A stretch of 7,894 nucleotides of DNA, from positions 1 through 7,894 of the forward strand of contig JAITWD010000065.1 of the NCBI GenBank assembly GCA_031285465.1. The letters run 5' to 3'. Positions 1 to 5,803 of this stretch are shown here, piece after piece. The translations under genes and the position numbers were made by a program. The notes beneath the pieces are model-generated. The model ran no database searches, was not told the origin of the DNA, and saw only the letters and a list, made by a program, of their open reading frames with translations. The DNA is from Lachnospiraceae bacterium (GTDB lineage: Bacteria > Bacillota > Clostridia > Lachnospirales > Lachnospiraceae). Position 1 is the first letter of the stretch. Each line of letters begins with the position of its first letter.

Positions 1-1
1 A

Positions 2-430
2 CTTAAAGGCGACACCGGTGATATCGGGCCGCACGGGCCTAAAGGCGATGTCGGTGATATTGGGCCGCAGGGACTTAAAGGCGATGTCGGTGATATTGGG
101 CCGCAGGGACTTAAAGGCGATACCGGTGATATCGGGCCGCAAGGGCCTAAAGGCGATGTCGGTGATATCGGACCACAGGGACTTAAAGGCGACACCGGTG
201 CTACCGGACTGCAGGGACTTAAAGGCGACACCGGTGCTACCGGACTGCAGGGACTTAAAGGCGATACCGGTGCCACCGGACTGCAGGGACTTAAAGGCGA
301 TACCGGCGCAGCCGGGCCGCAGGGTGCTAAAGGCGATACCGGTGCTACCGGTGCTACCGGTGCCACCGGGCCGCAGGGACCTAAAGGTGATACCGGTGCC
401 ACCGGGCCACAAGGGCCTAAAGGCGACAGC
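2..430 (+). repeat. 36-nt tandem repeats coding collagen triplets
   Basis: Eleven repeat units plus a partial one encode the 12-residue consensus (L/P)KGD(T/V)G(D/A)(I/T)G(P/L)QG. Units start at 2, 38, 74, 110, 146, 182, 218, 254, 290, 326 and 380. The unit at 326 is 54 nt long because it carries two extra Gly-Ala-Thr triplets. Units 1-5 carry the GDIGPQ version and units 6-8 the GATGLQ version. The units at 182 and 218 are identical at the DNA level, which indicates recent duplication by slippage or recombination. Confidence 0.95.
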
Positions 431-778
431 AGTGGATTGGACGAGCTAATCCTCTTTAGCCAACCGAATTTATGGACTCCTGGCCAAACATATGGTTATG
501 GCGGTTTATTTGGTCTTCGCTATAGTGATTACATTACATTGCCTGGCGGAAGCTCGGCCACTTATAAATTAGCCAGAATGGGCGGACCCGCAAACATTGT
601 TGAAGCCGGCGGATGGTATTTTAATGGTGTGTGCAAAACACCCTTATTTTCCAATAACGGTAATTCCGCAAGTGCTATCCTCTCAAGTGATGGCGAAATT
701 ACTTGGTTTACACGGGAAGCCGCCGACCGAGTCAATGCTAAATTTGATATATGGATAAAGTATAATTTTGATGATTAA
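2..778 (+). CDS. Collagen-like repeat protein, 5' end missing
   Basis: The reading frame is open from the first full codon of the window, so the N-terminus lies upstream; 258 residues are visible. Residues 1 to about 143 are uninterrupted Gly-X-Y triplets with Lys-Gly-Asp, Gly-Pro-Gln and Gly-Ala-Thr triplets, typical of bacterial collagen-like proteins that form triple helices. From about residue 144 a non-repetitive, Gly/Tyr/Trp-rich domain of roughly 115 residues follows (it contains SQPNLWTPGQTYGYGG and ends IWIKYNFDD). By position it could be a trimerisation or recognition head. Bacterial proteins of this build are found on spore exosporium, on cell surfaces and as phage tail-fibre parts; the visible part cannot decide between them, and no anchor or signal peptide is visible. 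A TTG codon at 437 is in frame but only an internal codon. The stop is followed 65 nt later by a palindromic hairpin. The collagen nature is certain; the cellular role is inference. Confidence 0.9.
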   Translation, partial: LKGDTGDIGPHGPKGDVGDIGPQGLKGDVGDIGPQGLKGDTGDIGPQGPKGDVGDIGPQGLKGDTGATGLQGLKGDTGATGLQGLKGDTGATGLQGLKGDTGAAGPQGAKGDTGATGATGATGPQGPKGDTGATGPQGPKGDSSGLDELILFSQPNLWTPGQTYGYGGLFGLRYSDYITLPGGSSATYKLARMGGPANIVEAGGWYFNGVCKTPLFSNNGNSASAILSSDGEITWFTREAADRVNAKFDIWIKYNFDD

Positions 779-842
779 TATGCTCTGACCGATACAGCGG
801 AAATTAAACATGGATGTTTCGGTAAATTCATAAATCACGCGG

Positions 843-877
843 CAAAACGGCGATATCATCATGATATCGCCGTTTTG
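843..877. terminator. Perfect 35-bp palindrome, likely bidirectional terminator
   Basis: Arms 843-859 and 861-877 are exact reverse complements (17 bp) around one central base. The stem is GC-rich in the middle (cggcg) and flanked by an A-tract on the left and a T-tract on the right, so either strand would give a hairpin ending in a short U-run. It sits 65 nt after the collagen-like stop codon and is best read as that gene's terminator. The U-run is only four bases, so efficiency is uncertain. Confidence 0.65.
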
Positions 878-955
878 TCAAATCATCATTAATCAGCATT
901 ACAGTTTTTTTTGCATATTTACGGTAACACTCAATTATTTTCGACCAAATTTTCA

Positions 956-991
956 TTTCACCCAATGGGTGAAACATTTTTCTGATATAAT
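956..991 (+). promoter_or_regulatory. Promoter with 19-bp palindromic operator
   Basis: A consensus -10 hexamer TATAAT lies at 986-991. The place where the -35 box should be is occupied by the perfect palindrome TTTCACCCAATGGGTGAAA (956-974, 9-bp arms around one base); no good TTGACA match exists there. An AGGAG ribosome binding site follows at 1011-1015, 8 nt before the ATG at 1024. The element would drive the transposase relic. The palindrome could be a regulator site or a hairpin in DNA; the binding protein is unknown. Confidence 0.55.
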
Positions 992-1023
992 AGTGAAAAC
1001 ACCTCATATTAGGAGTCGCCCAC

Positions 1024-1243
1024 ATGAAAATTGAATTTACAAATGAACGCATCATCACCGCCAGCGGTCTCGCAGTCGTTGGTGCCATCGGATGACATCG
1101 GGAACTCCCTACGCGAAAAAATCTTAGCCCAGAACGTCCAGATGCTTCGCAAAAATGGCATTATTCCCGGAGCACTGCCTAATGGCTTTGTTCCGGTTGA
1201 TATTGATGTATCGCCCTTTGATAACTCCAAAACAAAAAAGTGA
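1024..1243 (+). pseudogene. IS1380-like transposase relic, internally deleted and truncated
   Basis: A well-placed AGGAG and ATG begin a frame starting MKIEFTNERIITASGLAVVG, which resembles the usual opening of IS1380-type (DDE group 1) transposases. It stops at 1093-1095 after 23 residues. From about 1096 the next frame (codons in phase with 1031) reads IGNSLREKILAQN and then GFVPVDIDVSPFDNSKTKK, matching the family's conserved segment around the first catalytic aspartate (VDIDVSPFDNS, normally continuing KKEGVSRTYKG). It ends at a TGA at 1241-1243 exactly where the family sequence should go on. About a hundred codons are missing between the two pieces, with a frame change at the junction, and everything after the first catalytic block is gone. 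No transposase activity is possible from this copy. The family assignment is from remembered motif similarity. Confidence 0.75.
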
Positions 1244-1263
1244 CAAAATAATCAGGAGGGTAA

Positions 1264-1487
1264 TTGCAGTGCCCATTAAAAAAGAAGCCTGCATGTTTAC
1301 TGGCTTTTACCGATCAAGGCTCTTCATCGTCGGAAAATAAAGCTTCCATAACGATTATGGAGCTACTGGAACAAGCCGGTTACGCAAAGCAATTTCTATG
1401 GTTAATACATATGTTTCACTTAAGAGTGTCGCAACTATTTATAAAAAAGGACTGATTTATGCCCTGACATTACTCTTGACTGAATGA
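1264..1487 (+). pseudogene. Possible frameshifted small gene, unidentified
   Basis: An AGGAGG at 1254-1259 precedes a TTG at 1264 and a GTG at 1269. The frame of 1264 reads LKKKPACLLAFTDQGSSSS and then SITIMELLEQAGY. Around 1375-1385 the protein-like signal seems to move to the frame of 1269, reading RKAISMVNTYVSLKSVATIY followed by KKGLIYALTLLLTE and a stop at 1485-1487. Joined, the two pieces would make a small mostly helical protein; neither frame alone looks complete (the 1269 frame stops at 1338-1340). I do not recognise the family. The alternative is that this is non-coding debris next to the transposase relic. Confidence 0.3.
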
Positions 1488-1528
1488 TATTCAGTGTGTT
1501 ACAATCTCCTTACTGAACAATATTCAAT
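1476..1528 (+). promoter_or_regulatory. TetR-operon promoter with two inverted-repeat operators
   Basis: The -35 box TTGACT is at 1476-1481 and the -10 box TACAAT at 1500-1505, with an 18-nt spacer. Operator 1 is ACTGAATGATATTCAGT (1479-1495, perfect 7-bp arms, 3-nt centre), covering the end of the -35 box and the spacer. Operator 2 is ACTGAACAATATTCAAT (1512-1528, imperfect), covering the expected transcription start. The centres are 33 bp apart, about three helical turns, so two repressor dimers could sit on the same DNA face. This is the classical layout for TetR autorepression. Confidence 0.85.
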
Positions 1529-1541
1529 GAGGGATTTTATT

Positions 1542-2123
1542 ATGGCGAGAACAGTGAAACCACCTGATGAAAGAAGACAGGAACTATTAGACATAGGAAT
1601 TGACCTTTTCTTAACTGAAGGCAGCTCTGGTGTTTCAATTCAAAATGTAATTAGCCGGGCAAATGTTGCAACCGGCTTATTCTATTATTATTTTAAATCA
1701 AAAGACGTATTTTTAGAAGAAGCGATAACAAGCTATGTGACCAGCCTAACCGCTCATTTTTCAGAAATCCTGGCACAAAGCGATGAAAGTGCGCTGTCTT
1801 GTATCAAGAAAGTGCTTCATATGTTTTCCGCACACGTAGAGGAAACATTACCTTTAATGAATGACAAGGTTGTGAACACGCCCGAATTTCATATGGTGAT
1901 GCATGGTATTTTGGAAAAGTTGTGTCCTGATATTGAGCTATTAATCGAAAAAGGTATTTCAGATGGTGATTTTCATGTTGCCTCGTCTAAAATAACAGCA
2001 GGATTTATTTTAAACGGTCTTATTGGCGTACTTCATTTTACAGGACACATTTTACCAGCTCAGAATGTTCAAAAGGAAATTGAGAGGATTACCCTTTCCT
2101 CGTTAGGAGTTGAAAGCAAATGA
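1542..2123 (+). CDS. TetR/AcrR-family transcriptional repressor
   Basis: This is a 193-residue one-component regulator. Residues 10-55 form the TetR DNA-binding domain: the first helix (RRQELLDIGIDLFLTEG), then the helix-turn-helix with VSIQNVISRANVATGLFYYYF (about 31-51) and the typical FKSKDVFLEEAI continuation. The remaining C-terminal part is variable, as expected for a ligand-binding and dimerisation domain; its ligand cannot be read from sequence. I chose ATG 1542 because GAGGG lies 8 nt upstream and the protein then begins as family members do; in-frame GTG 1494 and ATG 1527 would place the start inside the operators. Its stop overlaps the start of the exporter gene (ATGA), so the two are translationally coupled. 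It most likely represses its own operon through the two operators in front and is released by the substrate of the exporter. Confidence 0.93.
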   Translation: MARTVKPPDERRQELLDIGIDLFLTEGSSGVSIQNVISRANVATGLFYYYFKSKDVFLEEAITSYVTSLTAHFSEILAQSDESALSCIKKVLHMFSAHVEETLPLMNDKVVNTPEFHMVMHGILEKLCPDIELLIEKGISDGDFHVASSKITAGFILNGLIGVLHFTGHILPAQNVQKEIERITLSSLGVESK

Positions 2124-3175
2124 ATATGAAGTCGATTCCAAGGCTACCAATTTTATATGCCATTTTTGCAGCGGCGTGCTATGGAGTTAGCTCACCCCTT
2201 TCAAAGGTATTGCTAAAAGAATTACCGCCCACGCTTATTGCGGCATTTCTCTACTTGGGTGCAGGTTTGGGAATGGCTATTTTAAACCTTTTCAGGAAAA
2301 CCAAGCGAACCAAACATAAAGAAGCAAAGATAACCAAAAAAGAATTGCCTTACATTTTCGGTATGATTGCGTTGGATATAGCCGCTCCCATAGCGTTGAT
2401 GTTCGGATTAACTATGACCACCCCGGCAAACGCCTCCCTTTTAAATAATTTTGAAATAGTTGCGACTGCTGTTATTGCACTGCTGATTTTTAAGGAAACG
2501 GTTGGCCGTCGAATGTGGGTAGCAATCACGCTTATTACACTTTCTTGTGTTATTTTGTCCTTTGATGACATAAGCAGTTTATCATTTTCATTAGGCTCTG
2601 TTCTTGTGCTTATCGCCTGTGTTTTCTGGGGCTTTGAAAACAACTGCACCCGCATGCTGTCATTGAATGACCCCTTGCAGATTGTTGTTGTGAAAGGCTT
2701 TGGTTCTGGTATAGGTGCGTTGATCATCGCTCTTGCAATAAGAGAATACTCGAAGAATGTCCCATACATCGTTTTGGCGCTGTTGCTCGGCTTTTTTGCA
2801 TATGGGCTCAGTATCTATTTCTACATACTTGCTCAACGAGAACTTGGCGCCGCAAGAACAAGCATTTTTTATGCAATTGCTCCGTTCATCGGAGTTGGAT
2901 TGTCCTTTATATTTTTTAATCAACCTCTTTCCGTATCTTTCGTAATTGCCATTGTTGTCATGGTAATTGGAGCGTACTTTGCCGCTTCAGAAAAACATCA
3001 CCATGAACACACCCATGAATTTATTGAGCACGAGCACCGCCATAGCCACTCTGACGAGCATCATAATCATACTCACAATAATCCGGTTAAGGAACACAGC
3101 CATTTACATACCCACGAAAAGCTACAGCATGACCACCTTCATACACCGGATATGCACCATACACATACTCATTGA
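2120..3175 (+). CDS. EamA/DMT-family exporter with His-rich C-terminal tail
   Basis: This is a 351-residue inner-membrane transporter of the drug/metabolite transporter superfamily. About ten hydrophobic helices are visible, arranged as two EamA repeats (roughly residues 8-147 and 157-290); the repeat-typical features are an early GVSSPLSK-like segment, and TPANASLLNNFEIVATAVIA with FKE at the end of repeat one. Residues 293-351 form a tail with 24 histidines out of 59 residues, interspersed with Asp/Glu, Ser and Thr, which strongly suggests binding of Zn, Ni, Co or a similar metal. The tail should be cytoplasmic if both ends are inside, as is usual for ten-helix DMT proteins. AGGAG at 2105-2109 precedes the ATG by 10 nt, and the start overlaps the repressor's stop. 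Known EamA exporters move amino acids, drugs or metallophores (for example CntI in Pseudomonas). The substrate here is unknown; metal ion, metal chelate or methylated compound are inferences. Confidence 0.9.
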   Translation: MNMKSIPRLPILYAIFAAACYGVSSPLSKVLLKELPPTLIAAFLYLGAGLGMAILNLFRKTKRTKHKEAKITKKELPYIFGMIALDIAAPIALMFGLTMTTPANASLLNNFEIVATAVIALLIFKETVGRRMWVAITLITLSCVILSFDDISSLSFSLGSVLVLIACVFWGFENNCTRMLSLNDPLQIVVVKGFGSGIGALIIALAIREYSKNVPYIVLALLLGFFAYGLSIYFYILAQRELGAARTSIFYAIAPFIGVGLSFIFFNQPLSVSFVIAIVVMVIGAYFAASEKHHHEHTHEFIEHEHRHSHSDEHHNHTHNNPVKEHSHLHTHEKLQHDHLHTPDMHHTHTH

Positions 3176-3193
3176 ATTTAAGGAGACTTGAAT

Positions 3194-3790
3194 ATGAAAC
3201 CATCACAGAAAGATTTTAAGTTTGACAAACGTGCTGCTTCTTATGATAGTGGCTTTGAAGGAAAATTATCAAGTAAGTTTTATAATGCGCTGCTTTCTCA
3301 AGTAAAACTACAAGATGGGTTTTCAGTGCTAGATGTTGGCTGTGGCACAGGATATGTGCTCCGAAAGATGGCTAGTAGCACAAGCATACATGGCTATGGC
3401 ATTGATGTTGAAGATGAAATGATTGCTGTCGCCAGAAAAAAATGCCCAGATATGACGATCCAGCGTTCACCTTGCGAAAACACGCCCTTCTCTGATTGTC
3501 AGTTTGATGTTCTAACTGCCTGCATGGCTTATCATCATTTTTCAGATAAGGCAGGTTTTATAAAAGAAGCCTCAAAGATTCTGAAGCCAGGCGGGTGTCT
3601 TTATATCGCTGATCCTTTTTTTCCTTATCCTATTCGTAAAATAATAAACGCCATTTTGAAGCTTGTTCGTCTCACAGGAAAGTTTTTCACCGCCCACGAA
3701 ATTGAAACTGACTTTTCAAAAGAAGGATTCAAGATGAGCAGCGTATATAAAAGTGGAATTGTGCAAGTATTAACGCTTGTAAAATCGTAA
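3194..3790 (+). CDS. Class I SAM-dependent methyltransferase
   Basis: This is a 198-residue cytoplasmic enzyme of the UbiE/Methyltransf_11 type. Motif I is VLDVGCGTG (residues 45-53), the acidic residue at the end of strand two is D71 in YGIDVE, motif II lies around FDVLTACMAYHHF (104-116), and ILKPGGCLYIADP (129-141) is the usual motif III with the following strand. The N-terminal FDKRAASYD is typical for small-molecule methyltransferases of this group. I chose ATG 3194 because TAAGGAGA lies 7 nt upstream; the TTG at 3188 is too close to it. It starts 18 nt after the exporter's stop, so it is the last gene of the TetR operon. The acceptor is unknown; it could modify the compound that the exporter removes, or a metal ligand. 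The three-cysteine pattern of arsenite methyltransferases is not evident. Confidence 0.92.
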   Translation: MKPSQKDFKFDKRAASYDSGFEGKLSSKFYNALLSQVKLQDGFSVLDVGCGTGYVLRKMASSTSIHGYGIDVEDEMIAVARKKCPDMTIQRSPCENTPFSDCQFDVLTACMAYHHFSDKAGFIKEASKILKPGGCLYIADPFFPYPIRKIINAILKLVRLTGKFFTAHEIETDFSKEGFKMSSVYKSGIVQVLTLVKS

Positions 3791-3864
3791 TTAACCGGAT
3801 AATGCCTTACGGATTATTTTTCTAACCTAACTGTAAAAATCACATTATTTTTTACCAATCGGAT

Positions 3865-3966
3865 TTACACCGCCGCTTCTAACTGATTTTGACAAGAATA
3901 GCAAGCACTGCTTATTTCAACACACATACAAATCCATGCTATCAAAGCAACCATTAATAAAGCCAT
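3865..3966 (-). CDS. Doubtful 33-residue hydrophobic reading frame
   Basis: It reads MALLMVALIAWICMCVEISS followed by ACYSCQNQLEAAV: one short hydrophobic segment, then a Cys-containing polar end. It overlaps the previous small frame by 13 nt in another phase and lacks its own ribosome binding site. It could be the C-terminal half of a frameshifted small membrane peptide, or chance. Confidence 0.15.
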   Translation of the reverse strand: MALLMVALIAWICMCVEISSACYSCQNQLEAAV

Positions 3967-4040
3967 AGACGGCTACTATTGATTTCAAATAATACATTTG
4001 TATCCTTTTCGATTGCTGCTCCTAACGCTGTAAAACTCAT
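3954..4040 (-). CDS. Doubtful 28-residue reading frame
   Basis: It starts MSFTALGAAIEKDTNVLFEI and ends SSRLWLY. A GGAG lies 9 nt before the ATG on the minus strand. It lies downstream of the lysS terminator and no convincing promoter is visible. The next frame (3865-3966) begins inside its end, which may mean one broken small gene. I do not recognise it. Confidence 0.2.
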   Translation of the reverse strand: MSFTALGAAIEKDTNVLFEINSSRLWLY

Positions 4041-4074
4041 GCTCTTTTACTCCAAATTTTTTTTTTTGACCATA

Positions 4075-4120
4075 ACAAAAAGGACATTCCTCTAAAATTT
4101 CTTTTAGAAAAAATGTCCTT
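4075..4120 (-). terminator. Intrinsic terminator of the lysS operon
   Basis: On the minus strand an outer stem AAGGACATT/AATGTCCTT (plus 4080-4088 and 4112-4120, 9 bp) and an inner stem TCTAAAA/TTTTAGA (4091-4097 and 4102-4108) with a TTTC loop form a long hairpin. It is followed on that strand by a run of five T before GTTATGG. It lies about 127 nt after the lysS stop. On the plus strand no U-run follows, so it acts mainly for minus-strand transcripts. Confidence 0.75.
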
Positions 4121-4246
4121 AAAGGTACAATGTTTGATTGGATTCGCACAACCAAGAACGTACATAGGAGTATTATTCCTTTTTATTCGTTCTGAATTTG
4201 TTGCAGCAGCATGATAATAGGGGGCAAACCCGCATAAACACTGGAT

Positions 4247-5776
4247 TTATTTGTCTAAGGTCTTCATAGTCGGAAACAACAACACATCCCTTATCGCCGG
4301 CGAATTGGTCAATAACATTACCAACCGGTCGATCCCATAGCCAATCCCACCGGTCGGCGGCATTCCGATCTCCAATGCATTGAGGAAGTCCTCATCAATG
4401 CTGTTAGCCTCTTCATCACCTTGTGCGCGTAATTCCTCCTGCGCCAGGAAACGCTCCCGTTGATCCAGCGGGTCATTTAACTCGGAATAGGCGTTGGCCA
4501 TCTCCCGTCCGGTGATAAAAAGTTCGAAACGTTCCGTATATTCCGGATTATCCGGCTTCTTCTTAGTTAATGGCGAAATCTCAATGGGATGATCCATAAT
4601 AAAGGTCGGTTGTACCAAATGCTCCTCGACATATTCTTCGAAAAATAAACTGAGGATGTCGCCCTTCTTATGGCGTTTCTCATAGTGGACACCCTTTTCA
4701 TCCGCCAGACGACGTGCCTCTTCTAAGCTGTTCACGGTAGCAAAATCTACTCCGGCATACTGCTTCACGGCATCTACCATTGTTAAGCGCACAAACGGCT
4801 TACCCAGATCGATCATCTGATCGCCATAGGGCACTACAGTCGTTCCCAAAACTTCGGCCGCCACATGTCGATATAGATTCTCGGTCAATTCCATCATGCC
4901 ATAGTAATCGGTATAGGCCTGATATAACTCCATCAGGGTAAATTCCGGGTTATGACGCGTATCCAGACCTTCATTGCGGAATACCCTGCCAATCTCATAA
5001 ACCCGCTCCATTCCGCCAACGATCAGTCGCTTTAAATAAAGCTCCAGCGAAATACGCAGCTTCACATCCTCGTCCAAAGCATTGAAATGGGTTTCAAACG
5101 GACGCGCGGCGGCACCGCCGGCATTGGACACCAGCATTGGTGTTTCCACCTCAAGGAAACCTTGTCCATCCAAGTAACGACGAATAGCACTGATAATCTG
5201 TGACCGCTTGACAAAGGTGTCCTTAACCTCTTCATTCATGATCAGATCGGTATACCGCTGCCGGTAACGGATATCGGTATTAACCAAGCCATGATATTTC
5301 TCCGGCAAGATCTGGAGGCTCTTGGATAACAGCTTAAGTTCCCCAACATGCACCGACATCTCGCCCTTTTGGGTGCGGAAGACCTCCCCCTTAATACCTA
5401 CAATATCGCCGACATCATATTTCTTAAAATCGGCGTAAACCTCTTCACCGACGCTATCCCGGGCAACATAACACTGAATATTTCCCGGCAGGTCCTGCAC
5501 ATTACAAAAGGATGCCTTGCCCATTACCCGCTTAGCCATGATCCGACCGGCGATGGAAACGTTCTGCCCTTCTAGTTGGTCAAAATTATCTTTGATCTCT
5601 TTGCTATGGTGGGTCACCTCATACTTCATTACCTGAAAGGGATCCTTGCCGCTATCCTGTAAATTGGAGAGTTTTTCCCGCCGTACCTTCAACAACTGAT
5701 GGATATCTACCTCCATTGGAGGTTTCTCCACCGGAGGTTTTTCCACCGGAGGATTGTTGTTCACCTGCTCTGACAT
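4247..5776 (-). CDS. lysS: Lysyl-tRNA synthetase, class II
   Basis: This cytoplasmic enzyme charges tRNA-Lys with lysine using ATP. With the start at 5776 it has 509 residues, normal for the family. Order of parts: a short proline-rich N-terminal extension (residues about 8-22), an OB-fold anticodon-binding domain (about 70-150), then the class II catalytic core with motif 1 (FLEVETPML, about 207-215), GGAAARPFETHFNALD (about 220-235), motif 2 (GRVFRNEGLDTRHNPEFT, about 263-280) and motif 3 (GIGYGIDRL, about 477-485). I chose ATG 5776 because GGAGG lies 5 nt upstream; ATG 5788 is in frame but has no ribosome binding site. It is the last gene of the dus - unknown - greA - lysS series, 27 nt after greA, and is followed by a hairpin terminator. 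The extension has a repeated PPVEK element coded by 15-nt repeats. Confidence 0.98.
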   Translation of the reverse strand: MSEQVNNNPPVEKPPVEKPPMEVDIHQLLKVRREKLSNLQDSGKDPFQVMKYEVTHHSKEIKDNFDQLEGQNVSIAGRIMAKRVMGKASFCNVQDLPGNIQCYVARDSVGEEVYADFKKYDVGDIVGIKGEVFRTQKGEMSVHVGELKLLSKSLQILPEKYHGLVNTDIRYRQRYTDLIMNEEVKDTFVKRSQIISAIRRYLDGQGFLEVETPMLVSNAGGAAARPFETHFNALDEDVKLRISLELYLKRLIVGGMERVYEIGRVFRNEGLDTRHNPEFTLMELYQAYTDYYGMMELTENLYRHVAAEVLGTTVVPYGDQMIDLGKPFVRLTMVDAVKQYAGVDFATVNSLEEARRLADEKGVHYEKRHKKGDILSLFFEEYVEEHLVQPTFIMDHPIEISPLTKKKPDNPEYTERFELFITGREMANAYSELNDPLDQRERFLAQEELRAQGDEEANSIDEDFLNALEIGMPPTGGIGYGIDRLVMLLTNSPAIRDVLLFPTMKTLDK

Positions 5777-5803
5777 ATCTGCCTCCATAAATCTCTAAAA
5801 TGA

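Larger units (their letters stand above)
3791..4246. other. Convergent intergenic region between methyltransferase and lysS
   Basis: These 456 bases separate the plus-strand operon from the minus-strand lysS operon. They are AT-rich and hold a weak hairpin at 3833-3855 (GTAAAAA / TTTTTAC arms) that might end the methyltransferase transcript, two tiny minus-strand reading frames of doubtful status, a run of ten or more T at about 4059-4068, and a clear minus-strand terminator at 4075-4120. The stretch 4121-4246 shows nothing I can name. Confidence 0.6.

Noticed and set aside
2..430. CRISPR array
   Set aside because: The repeats are contiguous without unique spacers and encode collagen triplets.
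18..449. A long open frame out of phase with the collagen repeats, with repeated RRDLKA-like units
   Set aside because: It is the shifted reading of the same 36-nt repeats; periodic DNA without stops in one frame is often open in another. The Gly-X-Y frame is the one that continues into a proper domain and stop.
437..778. A separate gene starting at TTG 437
   Set aside because: It is in the same frame as the collagen triplets with no ribosome binding site before it; it is the C-terminal domain of that protein.
2967..3191. A second 74-residue frame over the His-rich tail
   Set aside because: It is a shadow of the exporter's CAY-rich histidine codons read in another frame, with no start signal of its own.
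3791..3860. Strong terminator for the methyltransferase operon
   Set aside because: Only a weak A/T hairpin (3833-3855) and a few T-runs are present; it was not given its own terminator entry.
4247..5776. T-box or lysine riboswitch in front of lysS
   Set aside because: Only 27 nt separate greA and lysS, too short for either; no such structure is seen before greA.
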